Shown here in pieces: positions 1 to 8,901 of a stretch of 22,260 nt of DNA; position 1 is the first letter of the stretch; each line of letters opens with the position of its first letter. The position numbers and the translations under genes are program-made. Source of the stretch: Granulicatella adiacens (GTDB taxonomy: Bacteria; Bacillota; Bacilli; Lactobacillales; Aerococcaceae). The notes beneath the pieces were generated by a model. The model saw nothing but the letters and a program-made list of their open reading frames with translations. It was not told the origin of the DNA and ran no database searches. Where the stretch lies: assembly GCA_018364485.1 (NCBI GenBank), contig JAGZLX010000029.1, forward strand, positions 1 to 22,260. Direction: 5' to 3'.

Positions 1-38
1 AAAAAAGAAGACGAATCCTATAATAGAATTCGTCTTCT
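1..38 (-). terminator. Rho-independent terminator of scrA
   Basis: An 11 bp perfect stem (bases 6-16 with 28-38, core GAAGACGAAT/ATTCGTCTTC) closes an 11-base loop. On the minus strand it is followed by a run of U from bases 1-6. It lies 8 bases beyond the scrA stop codon. Confidence 0.9.
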
Positions 39-46
39 AGAAAAAA

Positions 47-1942
47 TTATACATGTAATTCTAATACACGAGTTTTATTCGTAACAGAACCAGTAGCAAT
101 TGGAGTTACTTCTGCATAATCCATGGTGTTAGTGATAATCACCATTGTTGTGTCATCTAGACCATTTGCAGCAATCACTTCAGAATCAAATGTTCCGATG
201 ATATCTCCTGCTCTTACACGGTCTCCTTGAGATACTTTGGCTTCGAATCCTTCTCCATTCAACGAAACAGTATCGATTCCGACATGAATAAGAATTTCAG
301 CACCATTATCTGTTTTTAATCCATAGGCATGACCTGTTGGGAATGCAATCGCGATTTCAGCATCTGCTGGAGCGTAAACAACTCCTTTAGAAGGTTTCAC
401 TGCAATTCCTTGTCCCATTACTCCGCTAGAAAATACTGGATCATTCACTTCGCTTAAAGCTACAACTTCACCAACAATTGGTGAACGTAATTTTTCATCA
501 GCACGTTCAGTCGCTGGTGCAGCTACTTCTTCCTCTTGAGCTTCTTGTGAAGAAGGTCCTTCTGCTTCAACAGGTGTATCTAACATTGAATCGTCGTAAC
601 CGAATAAATAAGTAAACGTAAATCCTAATGCAAATGATACTGCAACCATGAATAAGTATTGTGGTAATTGTCCATTTCCGACATATAGCATTGAACCAGG
701 AATGATTGTAATACCGTTACTTGTACCTGCTAATCCAAGTAAGGCTGAAAGTGCTCCACCTAACGCACCGGCTAGCAATGAAAGTACGAATGGTTTACGG
801 AATCGTAAGTTCACCCCGAAGATAACAGGCTCTGTAATTCCAAGGAAAGCTGATAAAGCTGCTGGGAATGTTAATGCTTTTAATTTTGGACTCTTCGTTT
901 TAACACCAATCGCAACCGCTGCTGCCCCTTGAGCCGTCATCGCAGCAGTAATAATCGCGTTGAATGGGTTTTGCCCAGTTGCTGATAGTAAGTTAATTTC
1001 TAACAAGTTGAAGATATGGTGAACACCAGACACAACGATTAATTGGTGTGTACCACCGATGATTAGTCCACCAAGACCAAATGGTAAATACAATACAGTT
1101 GTTGTAAGTGAAAGAATCAGTTTCTCTACTTGATGGAAAATTGGTCCTAATACAAATAGTCCTAAAATTGACATTACAAATAATGTAATAAACGGGGTTA
1201 CTAATAAGTCCAATACTTCTGGAACATATTTTCTGACCCATTTTTCAAAATTAGCACCCACAACCCCGATGATAAACGCTGGTAAAACAGAACCTTGTAA
1301 CCCAACGACATCAACAAGACCGAAGAACTTAATTGGAACAATTTCCCCACCTTTTGCAACTTCCCAAGCATTAGGAAGAGAGCCAGAAATTAACATCAGA
1401 CCAAGCACGATCCCGATTGTTTGATTTCCACCAAACACTTTAAACGTAGACCAAACTACTAAGGCTGGCAATGCAATAAAGGCAGTGTCTGTTAAGATTT
1501 TAGAATAGATTAAGAAATCAGATGGTAATACAACACCAAAAGCCTCTAATAATCCACGCAGACCCATGAAAAGACCTGTTGCAACAATCGCTGGAATGAT
1601 TGGAACGAATACATCCCCGAATGTACGAACAGCACGTTGCAACCAGTTCCCTTGTTTTGCTGCTTCAGCTTTCATTTCGCTAGTTGTTGAAGTCGGTAAG
1701 CCAAGAGATACCACTTCATCATAAATACGGTTTACAGTTCCTGTACCAAAAATAATTTGGAATTGCCCTGCGTTGAAGAATGCCCCTTGAACTTTCTCAA
1801 TATTCTCGACTCTATTTGTATCGATTTTTTCTTTATCTTTTACCATGATACGAAGACGCGTTGCACAGTGCGCTACACTACTCACGTTGTCTTTGCCACC
1901 AATGGCTTCGATAACACTTTTTGCAATTTCAGTATTATTCAT
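47..1942 (-). CDS. scrA: Sucrose-specific PTS transporter, EIIBCA
   Basis: This is a phosphotransferase-system permease of 631 residues that imports sucrose across the cytoplasmic membrane and phosphorylates it to sucrose-6-phosphate. The domain order is B-C-A. EIIB spans about residues 1-85 with phosphocysteine Cys26 in SVAHCATRLRI. The multi-pass EIIC spans about 100-450. EIIA of the glucose type spans about 480-631, with the paired histidines His538 (GHAYG) and His553 (ILIHVGID), the latter being the phosphorylated one. The EIIC text (GNWLQRAVRTFGDVFVP, GVHHIFNLLEINLL) closely matches streptococcal ScrA as I remember it. Divergent scrB, which hydrolyses the product, supports sucrose over trehalose or beta-glucosides. 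The start is ATG with GGAG about 10 bases upstream; an ATG 4 bases further upstream runs straight into a stop. Family is certain, substrate very likely. Confidence 0.93.
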   Translation of the reverse strand: MNNTEIAKSVIEAIGGKDNVSSVAHCATRLRIMVKDKEKIDTNRVENIEKVQGAFFNAGQFQIIFGTGTVNRIYDEVVSLGLPTSTTSEMKAEAAKQGNWLQRAVRTFGDVFVPIIPAIVATGLFMGLRGLLEAFGVVLPSDFLIYSKILTDTAFIALPALVVWSTFKVFGGNQTIGIVLGLMLISGSLPNAWEVAKGGEIVPIKFFGLVDVVGLQGSVLPAFIIGVVGANFEKWVRKYVPEVLDLLVTPFITLFVMSILGLFVLGPIFHQVEKLILSLTTTVLYLPFGLGGLIIGGTHQLIVVSGVHHIFNLLEINLLSATGQNPFNAIITAAMTAQGAAAVAIGVKTKSPKLKALTFPAALSAFLGITEPVIFGVNLRFRKPFVLSLLAGALGGALSALLGLAGTSNGITIIPGSMLYVGNGQLPQYLFMVAVSFALGFTFTYLFGYDDSMLDTPVEAEGPSSQEAQEEEVAAPATERADEKLRSPIVGEVVALSEVNDPVFSSGVMGQGIAVKPSKGVVYAPADAEIAIAFPTGHAYGLKTDNGAEILIHVGIDTVSLNGEGFEAKVSQGDRVRAGDIIGTFDSEVIAANGLDDTTMVIITNTMDYAEVTPIATGSVTNKTRVLELHV

Positions 1943-2001
1943 CCATTACACTCTCCTTTATAAAAATTGTTACTAATAATAGCACATTTATTTCATTTCG
2001 A

Positions 2002-2029
2002 ATTGTATCATTATACCGTTATAAGTCAA
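2002..2029 (-). promoter_or_regulatory. scrA promoter
   Basis: On the minus strand TTGACT (2029-2024) is followed after 16 bases by TACAAT (2007-2002), a near-consensus sigma-A promoter. The transcript would start near 1995, giving a leader of about 50 bases before scrA. Confidence 0.7.
2011..2024. promoter_or_regulatory. Candidate LacI-family (ScrR-type) operator
   Basis: TTATACCGTTATAA has perfect 5-base arms (TTATA/TATAA) around a CG-containing centre, the usual shape of LacI-family operators. It sits between the -35 and -10 of the scrA promoter, where a bound repressor would block RNA polymerase. It differs from the cre consensus at about three positions, so a local sucrose repressor seems more likely than CcpA. 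No repressor gene lies in the window. Confidence 0.45.
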
Positions 2030-2077
2030 GTTACATCTGATAATGAATCACAAAAAGAACACTTCATCCAAAAAAGC

Positions 2078-2106
2078 TTGCATTTATGCGAAAAAACACG
2101 TATTTT
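2078..2106 (+). promoter_or_regulatory. Probable scrB promoter
   Basis: TTGCAT (2078-2083) is followed after 17 bases by TATTTT (2101-2106). The -35 lies within a small palindrome, GCATTTATGC (2080-2089). The alternative -10 TACAAT at 2112-2117 has no partner -35 at the right distance. Confidence 0.45.
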
Positions 2107-2136
2107 AAAGATACAATTTTAGAGGAGGAATCCATC

Positions 2137-3594
2137 ATGAAATGGACAACAGAACTGAGATATAAACGCTATGATGATTGGTCAGAGGCTGAAAAAAATC
2201 AATTAAACTCTACAATGGAAAAGTCCCCTTGGAGAGCGAAATACCACGTAGAACCATCTAGCGGTTTATTAAATGACCCAAACGGATTTTCTTATTTTGA
2301 TGGTAAATGGATTTTATTCTACCAAAACTTTCCTTTTGGCGCTGCTCATGGATTAAAATCATGGGTTCAACTAGAAAGTGATAATCTTGTGACCTTTAAA
2401 GAAACTGGAGTCAAGGTACTACCAGATACTCCACTCGATAGTCATGGTGCGTATTCAGGAAGCGCAATGCAATTTGGTGATAGATTGTTTTTATTTTATA
2501 CAGGAAATGTGAGAGATGAAAATTGGGTTCGCCACCCGTACCAATTAGGGGCACTGATGGATAAAAACGGTCATATTGAAAAACTTGGAAAAGATTTAAT
2601 TCCACAGCCTAGCGATGCTACTGGTCACTTTAGAGACCCTCAAATTTTCCAATATAAAGATCATTATTACGCGATTGTAGGTGGTCAAAACCTAGATAAA
2701 AAAGGGTTCGTTCGACTCTACCGAGCAATTAATAACGATTATACAAATTGGGAAGAAATTGGAAATTTAGATTTTAAGAATGACAATACGGCTTATATGA
2801 TAGAATGTCCAAACTTAGTATTCGTAGATGACAAACCAGTACTCATTTACTGCCCTCAAGGACTAGATAAAGATGTATTCCAATACGATAATATTTATCC
2901 AAACTTATATAAAATCGGAGAAACGTTCGACCCAGAAAATGCAACAATCACACCAGTTTCTGAGCTCCATCAATTAGATTATGGTTTTGACGTCTATGCT
3001 ACTCAAGCCTTTAATGCACCGGACGGTCGTGCTCTTTGCATTAGCTGGCTTGGATTACCAGATGTTTCTTATCCTAGCGATGTTTATGAACACCAAGGGA
3101 TCTTATCATTAGTGAAAGAACTCTCTATTAAAGATGGGAAGTTGTATCAAACTCCTGTTAAAGGAATCGAAAAACTTCGTCAATCTTCGCTTCCATTTAA
3201 TAAATATATTAAAAACACTTCAAATTGCTATGAGTTAAACCTAAAATTAGAAGCCGGTACGACTCATGAACTTGTTCTATTCTCAGATCAAGATGGAAAT
3301 GGACTATCCCTCATCTTTAATCTCGTTGATGGTGAGGTAGTCGTTGACCGTAGTAAAGTTGGAGAAGCCTTTGCTACAGAATATAGTAGTGTTCGTACAG
3401 CACCAATTGATCCAGCAGACACTACTGCGCGTATCTTTGTTGATAATTCTGTCTTTGAAATCTTTATTAATGATGGAGAAATGGTCTTTTCTGGCCGTGT
3501 CTTCCCACGCGCGGATCAAACACATATTAAAATTCTCCAAGGAGACCCTACCGGAGTTTACTATCCACTGCTTACATTTACAAACCCAAACTAA
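2137..3594 (+). CDS. scrB: Sucrose-6-phosphate hydrolase (GH32)
   Basis: This cytoplasmic glycoside hydrolase of 485 residues cleaves sucrose-6-phosphate, the product of ScrA, into glucose-6-phosphate and fructose. All three GH32 catalytic motifs are present. NDPNG (46-50) carries nucleophile Asp47, FRDP (165-168) carries transition-state Asp167, and ECP (223-225) carries acid/base Glu223. The five-bladed propeller domain is followed by a C-terminal beta-sandwich from about residue 345. The text around HGLKSW, YTGNVRDENWVRHP and YATQAFNAPDGR closely resembles streptococcal ScrB as remembered. The reading frame is open 17 codons further upstream. The ATG at 2137 is chosen because AGGAGG (2123-2128) lies 8 bases before it, and the upstream part overlaps the likely promoter. 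The gene is divergent from scrA and shares its control region. Confidence 0.95.
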   Translation: MKWTTELRYKRYDDWSEAEKNQLNSTMEKSPWRAKYHVEPSSGLLNDPNGFSYFDGKWILFYQNFPFGAAHGLKSWVQLESDNLVTFKETGVKVLPDTPLDSHGAYSGSAMQFGDRLFLFYTGNVRDENWVRHPYQLGALMDKNGHIEKLGKDLIPQPSDATGHFRDPQIFQYKDHYYAIVGGQNLDKKGFVRLYRAINNDYTNWEEIGNLDFKNDNTAYMIECPNLVFVDDKPVLIYCPQGLDKDVFQYDNIYPNLYKIGETFDPENATITPVSELHQLDYGFDVYATQAFNAPDGRALCISWLGLPDVSYPSDVYEHQGILSLVKELSIKDGKLYQTPVKGIEKLRQSSLPFNKYIKNTSNCYELNLKLEAGTTHELVLFSDQDGNGLSLIFNLVDGEVVVDRSKVGEAFATEYSSVRTAPIDPADTTARIFVDNSVFEIFINDGEMVFSGRVFPRADQTHIKILQGDPTGVYYPLLTFTNPN

Positions 3595-3624
3595 AAAAGA
3601 AGATCCAATAGGATCTTCTTTTTT
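3593..3624. terminator. Bidirectional terminator between scrB and the MATE gene
   Basis: A 14 bp perfect stem (3593-3606 with 3611-3624, core AAGAAGATCC/GGATCTTCTT) has a 4-base loop. A-rich and T-rich edges give a U tract in both directions. It begins in the scrB stop codon and overlaps the last bases of the convergent MATE gene, so it can end both transcripts. Confidence 0.9.
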
Positions 3625-4978
3625 ATGCTTCAACTAATCGGTGAATCCATTTTCCAGAAAAGACTCTTCGTAATCCAATAAAGGCTTTAGATAGCTCTTC
3701 AACACCAGCGCAGATAACAACTAATTGTACTGGGAAGTGCCATACTGCAGCAGCAAGTAACGCTAAAGGTACTCCTATCAGCCAAACACAAGCCATTTCG
3801 AGTTTCATACCGTACTGCGTATCTCCACCACCTCGAAGAATCCCTACCAAGATAATTGAGTTTAATGTTTTAAATACGAAAATCACACCCATGATTTGGA
3901 GTAATTGTTGACCGATAAGGAACACTTCAGGACTTAGATGAGCAAACATCAATAGTGTCCAATGTGGTGTTAGGCTTTGAATTCCACCAATGACCACTCC
4001 AACAACAAGGGAAATTGTAACAAAGCGTTTTGCTTCTTTTTGCGCTTGTTCGACTTCATTACGTCCAACTCGGTTTCCAAGCATAATACTACAGCTACTA
4101 CCAATTCCTCGAACAAGAATAAACGATAGATTTTGAACAGCTACAGCCACTTGAATCGCTGCTGTCGCTTGTGTTCCAACCATAGCGTATGCTGCATTGT
4201 AGAAAACTTGTCCAAGAGCCCAGAACGTTTCATTAATAATAACTGGATAAGTTGTAATCCAATAATTCATCCATAAGCCTTTTGAAATATGATGCCAATA
4301 GCGACCGATTGGTAGTCGGATTGGTCCACTGTATGAAAATACCACACCAAAAAGAACACTCACTTCAACAACACGAGCGATTAATGTCGCTACTGCTGCA
4401 CCGACAACACCAAGAGCAGGTACACCGAATTTCCCAAAAATAAATACATAGTTAAAGACGGCATTCGTCACAAAGCTACAAATTGTTGCAATAAGAGGAA
4501 CCTTAGGACTTCCTGTCGTACGAAGAGCGTTTGTCATCGCAAAACTCCACGCTGTAAATACATAACTTAAAGCAGCCACACGTAAGTAATCTCCGCCGGC
4601 TTGAATCACCAGTGGATCCTTTGTAAAAATATGTAGAATTTCATATGGGAATAATACCCCAAGAAACATGAACACAACGCTGACAACTGTTGATAAAATC
4701 AGTGACATTTGATTCACTTCTTGAACCTTATGCGTATTTTTAATCCCCCAATATTGGGAGAAAAGCACTGCAGAACCAGTGTGAATCCCAAAGCAAATTA
4801 ACGTAAATAAGAAAAATACTTGGTTTGCAAGACCTACTCCCGCGATACTTGCATCCCCAAGAGAGGAAATCATAATTGTATCTAACGTATTCAAAAATGA
4901 TGTTAATAAACTTTGCAGTGATACCGGAATTGCAATCGCAAGCATTTGTCTATAAAAATGTTTGTTTTCTTTTTCCAT
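3623..4978 (-). CDS. MATE family multidrug/Na+ (or H+) antiporter
   Basis: This is a 451-residue integral membrane protein of the MATE family, which exports organic cations and drugs using a sodium or proton gradient. Two similar halves of about six hydrophobic segments each are visible. The typical opening is present (FYRQMLAIAIPVSLQSLL, then LDTIMISSLGDASIAGVGLANQ), and so is the inner motif in which TNALRTTGSPKVPL of the first half corresponds to LVGILRGGGDTQYG of the second. Length is normal for the family. The start ATG is preceded by AAAGGGG. It lies downstream of lepA on the same strand, but a terminator hairpin fills most of the 56-base gap. Its stop codon overlaps the terminator shared with scrB. 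Substrate cannot be told from sequence. Confidence 0.88.
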   Translation of the reverse strand: MEKENKHFYRQMLAIAIPVSLQSLLTSFLNTLDTIMISSLGDASIAGVGLANQVFFLFTLICFGIHTGSAVLFSQYWGIKNTHKVQEVNQMSLILSTVVSVVFMFLGVLFPYEILHIFTKDPLVIQAGGDYLRVAALSYVFTAWSFAMTNALRTTGSPKVPLIATICSFVTNAVFNYVFIFGKFGVPALGVVGAAVATLIARVVEVSVLFGVVFSYSGPIRLPIGRYWHHISKGLWMNYWITTYPVIINETFWALGQVFYNAAYAMVGTQATAAIQVAVAVQNLSFILVRGIGSSCSIMLGNRVGRNEVEQAQKEAKRFVTISLVVGVVIGGIQSLTPHWTLLMFAHLSPEVFLIGQQLLQIMGVIFVFKTLNSIILVGILRGGGDTQYGMKLEMACVWLIGVPLALLAAAVWHFPVQLVVICAGVEELSKAFIGLRRVFSGKWIHRLVEA

Positions 4979-5000
4979 TACTATCCCCTTTCTTTGAAAT

Positions 5001-5027
5001 TAAAAGGGCGCTATTAACGCCCTTTTA
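5001..5027 (-). terminator. Terminator after lepA, just before the MATE gene
   Basis: TAAAAGGGCG (5001-5010) pairs perfectly with CGCCCTTTTA (5018-5027) around a 7-base loop. Read on the minus strand it lies 7 bases past the lepA stop and is followed by a short, interrupted U tract. It ends about 22 bases before the MATE start codon. Confidence 0.7.
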
Positions 5028-5034
5028 CAACTCA

Positions 5035-6864
5035 TTATTTTTCTTCTTCGTTAAGGTTTAGAACTGACATGAAGGCTTCTTGCGGAACTTCAACAGAACC
5101 CACTTGCTTCATACGTTTCTTCCCTTCTTTTTGTTTCTCTAACAGTTTACGTTTACGTGAAATATCCCCACCGTAACATTTTGCAAGTACGTTTTTACGC
5201 AATGCTTTAATGTTTGTACGAGATAAAATCTTATTCCCAATCGCTGCTTGAATTGGAACTTCGAATTGTTGACGAGGAATCAGTTTTCTAAGCTTCTCTG
5301 TAATTGCCTTACCACGATTATAAGCAAATTCCTTATGCACGATAATACTTAAGGCATCGACTACTTCACCATTTAACATGATATCCATCTTCACAAGGTT
5401 GCTTGCACGGTATCCGATTAAATCATAATCAAGAGACGCATAACCTTTTGTGCTTGATTTTAATGAATCAAAGAAATCAAAGATGATTTCAGACAGTGGC
5501 ATTTCGTAAATGACGTTAACACGGTACTCATCTAGATAATCCATTGTCACAAACGTTCCACGTTTACGTTGGCAAATATCCATCACGCTACCTACGTATT
5601 CATTTGGTACCATGATAGATGCTTTTACGTAAGGTTCTTCGATGGATTGTACACTTGATTGATCTGGCATTTCAGCAGGGTTTGAAACCACAACTTCTGT
5701 ACCGTCAGTCTTTTGTACATGATAAATTACAGACGGAGCTGTTGTAATCAAGTCTAAGTCAAATTCACGCTCTAAACGTTCTTGAATAACGTCCATATGG
5801 AGTAATCCTAAGAATCCACAACGGAAACCAAATCCGAGCGCTTGAGAAGTTTCTGCTTCGAATTGAAGCGCCGCATCATTTAATTGTAATTTTTCTAATG
5901 CATCACGTAAGTCGTTATATTTTGAAGAATCGATTGGATATAAACCGCAGTACACCATCGGATTCATTTTACGGTATCCGTCTAACGGTTCAGCTGCAGG
6001 GTTGTTCGCTAAAGTAACAGTATCCCCCACACGAGTATCTTGGATTGTCTTAATCGAGGCGGTAATATACCCAACATCCCCAACCATTAAATAATCTCGA
6101 CTAATTGGTTTTGGAGAGAAAATACCGACATCCACTACATCAAAAGTCTTTCCATTACTCATTAATTGAATCTTATCGCCAGGTTTAACAATACCGTTTT
6201 GAATACGAACATTTAAGACAACCCCACGATACGCATCATAGACTGAGTCAAAAATCAGCGCTTGTAATGGTGCTTCTAAGTCACCAGTTGGTGCAGGAAC
6301 CTTTTCTACAATTTGTTCTAAGATTTCTGGAATCCCAATCCCAACTTTAGCACTGGCAAGAACAGCATCACTGGCATCAATTCCAATAACATCTTCGATT
6401 TCTGTGCGAACACGTTCAGGGTCCGCAGCTGGAAGGTCAATTTTATTGATGACTGGTACGATTTCTAAGTCGTTATCGATGGCTAAATAAACATTCGCTA
6501 ATGTTTGTGCTTCAATCCCTTGCGCAGCATCTACTACAAGAATCGCTCCTTCACAGGCAGCTAAACTTCGTGATACTTCATACGAGAAGTCCACGTGCCC
6601 AGGAGTGTCGATTAAGTGGAAAATATATTCCGTACCGTCTTTAGCATCATAAGTTAATTCGACGGCATTTAATTTAATGGTAATCCCACGTTCTCTTTCA
6701 AGATCCATCGAGTCTAATAATTGATCTTGCATTTCACGGTCAGCAATAGTATCAGTCGCTTGCAAAATACGATCGGCCAACGTTGACTTCCCGTGGTCAA
6801 TATGCGCAATAATCGAGAAGTTTCGAATGCGCTTCTGTCTTTCTTTCATTTCTTCTAAATTCAT
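5035..6864 (-). CDS. lepA: Elongation factor 4 (LepA), translational GTPase
   Basis: LepA/EF4 is a ribosome-associated GTPase that acts on stalled or mistranslocated elongation complexes and in ribosome biogenesis. At 609 residues it has the usual length. G-domain motifs are intact: P-loop AHIDHGKST (20-28), RGITIK (59-64), DTPGH (86-90) and NKID (140-143). The LepA-specific C-terminal domain is recognisable by IGNKILSRTNIKALRKNVLAKCYGGD-type sequence and the Lys-rich KRKLLEKQKEGKKRMK near the end. The ATG start is preceded by AAGGAG at good distance. The upstream gene mgtE ends only 51 bases away on the same strand with no terminator visible, so the two may be cotranscribed. Confidence 0.97.
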   Translation of the reverse strand: MNLEEMKERQKRIRNFSIIAHIDHGKSTLADRILQATDTIADREMQDQLLDSMDLERERGITIKLNAVELTYDAKDGTEYIFHLIDTPGHVDFSYEVSRSLAACEGAILVVDAAQGIEAQTLANVYLAIDNDLEIVPVINKIDLPAADPERVRTEIEDVIGIDASDAVLASAKVGIGIPEILEQIVEKVPAPTGDLEAPLQALIFDSVYDAYRGVVLNVRIQNGIVKPGDKIQLMSNGKTFDVVDVGIFSPKPISRDYLMVGDVGYITASIKTIQDTRVGDTVTLANNPAAEPLDGYRKMNPMVYCGLYPIDSSKYNDLRDALEKLQLNDAALQFEAETSQALGFGFRCGFLGLLHMDVIQERLEREFDLDLITTAPSVIYHVQKTDGTEVVVSNPAEMPDQSSVQSIEEPYVKASIMVPNEYVGSVMDICQRKRGTFVTMDYLDEYRVNVIYEMPLSEIIFDFFDSLKSSTKGYASLDYDLIGYRASNLVKMDIMLNGEVVDALSIIVHKEFAYNRGKAITEKLRKLIPRQQFEVPIQAAIGNKILSRTNIKALRKNVLAKCYGGDISRKRKLLEKQKEGKKRMKQVGSVEVPQEAFMSVLNLNEEEK

Positions 6865-6915
6865 GAATAACTCCTTAATACACTACTACATTAAAATTCA
6901 AATCATTCTATCAAA

Positions 6916-8247
6916 CTACAATAATAATGGCAAGAACAATTCAGCTAAGTATAAGAAAATAAAGAATCCTAATACGTCTGTAGCTGTTGTTACAAAAATC
7001 GTTGATGAAATGGCTGGGTCTAGATTTAGTTTCTTCAAAAGTAAAGGTACGAAGAATCCGAAGAACGCCCCTACCATTAAGTTCATCGCCATCGCTAAAA
7101 TCACGATAATCGATAAGAAAAAGTTTTGATATGGGATATAGAGCGCAATCGCTGCAAAAATCCCTGTGATAATCCCGTTGACTAATCCAAGCCAAATTTC
7201 ATTTAATACATACTTCTTGTCTTTTTCCCACGTTAATTGTCCAATCGCGACTTCTTGAATTACCAGCGCTAATGTTTGAGAAGCTGAGTTCCCACCCATC
7301 CCGGTAATAATTGGCATTGCAACGGCAAGAACAACGACTTGTTCAATCGTGTCTTGGAATAAACCGACAACCGCACTCGCCATGAAGGCTGTAATCAAGT
7401 TGATTAATAACCATGGTGTCCGTTTTTGAATCGATTCTTTAAAAGGTCCACCGATTCGTTCTGTTCCTTCAACCCCGCTGATTAATAACATATCTTCGTG
7501 GTGCTCTTCTTGCAAGACGTGAACGATATCATCGATTGTGATGATCCCAAGTAACACATTTTGCTTATTGACTACAGGTACAACAGATAAGTCATACTTC
7601 GTTGAAATACGAGCTACTTCTTCTTGGTCTTCTTCTGGTAAAACAGAGATGATATTCGTATGCATCACGTCATGTAAACTCTCGTCTAAATCGTGTGTAA
7701 ATAGATCGCGAATATCAATCCAACCGATTAATTTTCGTTGTAAACTTGTGACGAAAATAATATTAATAACCTCTGAGTTTGGAGAAATCTCTCTTAATTT
7801 AGATAGCGTTTCTTCTACCGTTAAGTGTTCTTTCACTGTAATGTACTCAGTGGTCATAATCCCTCCGGCAGTATCCGGAGCGTAATTTAACATAGTTTGG
7901 ATATCATCTTGAGAACTTTGTTTCATCATATTGATGTAACGTTTACGGATTCCAACTGGTAAATTCCCTAAAATATCCACGACATCATCGTTTGACATTT
8001 GTTGGAACAATAAAGCTACCCTTCTAAATGGGAGTTTCTCAAGCATTCGTAATTGGAATTCAGGTTCAGCAACTTCTAAGATTGAAGCTAATCTAGTATT
8101 TGAGATAGAGAACATGAAATTCTTTAAAACATCATCATCGACTTCTTCTAACGCCAAGGCGATATCAATCGGATAATTCTCATTAAAAAGCTCTCTAATT
8201 TTCTTAACATCTTTATTCGAAACAATTAAAGCAATATTATCTTTCAT
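6916..8247 (-). CDS. mgtE: Magnesium transporter/channel MgtE
   Basis: MgtE is a homodimeric, Mg2+-gated channel in the cytoplasmic membrane. The 443-residue product has the expected three parts. The cytosolic superhelical N domain spans about 1-125. A CBS-domain pair spans about 126-250, starting after the signature PDTAGGIMTTEYI. Five transmembrane helices span about 280-443. The pore region contains GMGGNSASQTLALV and the conserved aspartate of the last helix, Asp424 in TTATDVLGFF, which lines the ion path in known structures. The ATG follows AAAGGAG. The gap to the divergent cupin gene (117 bases) is too small for an M-box magnesium riboswitch, and none is seen, so magnesium control is probably through the CBS/N domains. 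Confidence 0.96.
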   Translation of the reverse strand: MKDNIALIVSNKDVKKIRELFNENYPIDIALALEEVDDDVLKNFMFSISNTRLASILEVAEPEFQLRMLEKLPFRRVALLFQQMSNDDVVDILGNLPVGIRKRYINMMKQSSQDDIQTMLNYAPDTAGGIMTTEYITVKEHLTVEETLSKLREISPNSEVINIIFVTSLQRKLIGWIDIRDLFTHDLDESLHDVMHTNIISVLPEEDQEEVARISTKYDLSVVPVVNKQNVLLGIITIDDIVHVLQEEHHEDMLLISGVEGTERIGGPFKESIQKRTPWLLINLITAFMASAVVGLFQDTIEQVVVLAVAMPIITGMGGNSASQTLALVIQEVAIGQLTWEKDKKYVLNEIWLGLVNGIITGIFAAIALYIPYQNFFLSIIVILAMAMNLMVGAFFGFFVPLLLKKLNLDPAISSTIFVTTATDVLGFFIFLYLAELFLPLLL

Positions 8248-8277
8248 GACTCTTCTCCTTTCTTTTCCAATAGTACT

Positions 8278-8307
8278 AGTATAGCATAATTACCGTTCTA
8301 TCAACAA
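8278..8307 (-). promoter_or_regulatory. mgtE promoter
   Basis: On the minus strand an extended -10, TGCTATACT (TATACT at 8283-8278), is preceded after 18 bases by TTGTTG (8307-8302). It lies 31 bases upstream of the mgtE start. Confidence 0.6.
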
Positions 8308-8336
8308 TTCACAAGTAGAAAAAGTTACGCTATAAT
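8308..8336 (+). promoter_or_regulatory. Promoter of the cupin gene
   Basis: TTCACA (8308-8313), one mismatch from consensus, is followed after exactly 17 bases by a perfect TATAAT (8331-8336), 28 bases before the start codon. Confidence 0.75.
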
Positions 8337-8364
8337 AATAGAAAATAATGCCTGGAGGTCTCCT

Positions 8365-8859
8365 ATGAAAACGAAAGAAGAATGGATTAAAGAATTAGAC
8401 TTGGAACCACATGTGGAAGGTGGTTATTTCCGTCAAACTTATAAAGCGATTGAAACGGTAGAATTACCAGATAAACGCATCCGTGCACTCTCCACCTCTA
8501 TTCTGTTTTTATTAACGAATCAAAACCCATCTCATTTCCATTTACTTTCTTCTGATGAGATTTGGTACTATCACTTCGGTCATGTGCTTACCGTGCATAT
8601 GATTCATCCAGATGGTACATACGAAGCTGTTGAAATTGGGCCTGGAAACGGACAAAAGCTCCAATTTACAGTTCCTGCTGGAGTCGTCTTTGGATCTACT
8701 ATTGAATCGGACAACCAAGAAGATTTCGCGATTGTGAGTTGCAGCGTTACTCCTGGTTTTGAATACGAAGACTTCGAACTCTATACACAAAATGAATTAT
8801 TAGAAAAGTATCCTGAGCACGAAGAAATTATTCGTCGCCTTGCAGTCACTTCTAAATAA
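8365..8859 (+). CDS. DUF985-family cupin protein
   Basis: This is a small soluble protein of 164 residues from the cupin-like DUF985 family, a single double-stranded beta-helix fold. Family landmarks are in order: PHVEGGYFRQTYK near residue 15, STSILFLL, the SHFHLLSSDEIWYYHFG metal/ligand-pocket region (about 56-72), VPAGVVFGS, and SCSVTPGFEYEDFELY. The His-rich SHFH with a following Glu looks like a cupin metal site. The biochemical role of the family is not settled; sugar or nucleotide-sugar binding has been proposed for relatives, and nothing here narrows it. GGAGG sits 6 bases before the ATG. It is monocistronic with its own strong promoter and terminator, divergent from mgtE and convergent with dnaJ. 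Confidence 0.85.
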   Translation: MKTKEEWIKELDLEPHVEGGYFRQTYKAIETVELPDKRIRALSTSILFLLTNQNPSHFHLLSSDEIWYYHFGHVLTVHMIHPDGTYEAVEIGPGNGQKLQFTVPAGVVFGSTIESDNQEDFAIVSCSVTPGFEYEDFELYTQNELLEKYPEHEEIIRRLAVTSK

Positions 8860-8861
8860 AC

Positions 8862-8897
8862 AAAAAGAACTTAGCAACCAAACGCTAAGTTCTTTTT
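8862..8897. terminator. Bidirectional terminator, cupin gene / dnaJ
   Basis: A 14 bp perfect stem (8862-8875 with 8884-8897, core GAACTTAGC/GCTAAGTTC) has an 8-base loop, with A5 and T5 at its edges. It can end the cupin transcript on the plus strand and the heat-shock operon on the minus strand. Confidence 0.9.
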
Positions 8898-8901
8898 CAA
8901 T

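Noticed and set aside
8248..8364. M-box magnesium riboswitch upstream of mgtE
   Set aside because: Only 117 bases separate the divergent genes, with promoters inside, and no long leader structure is present.
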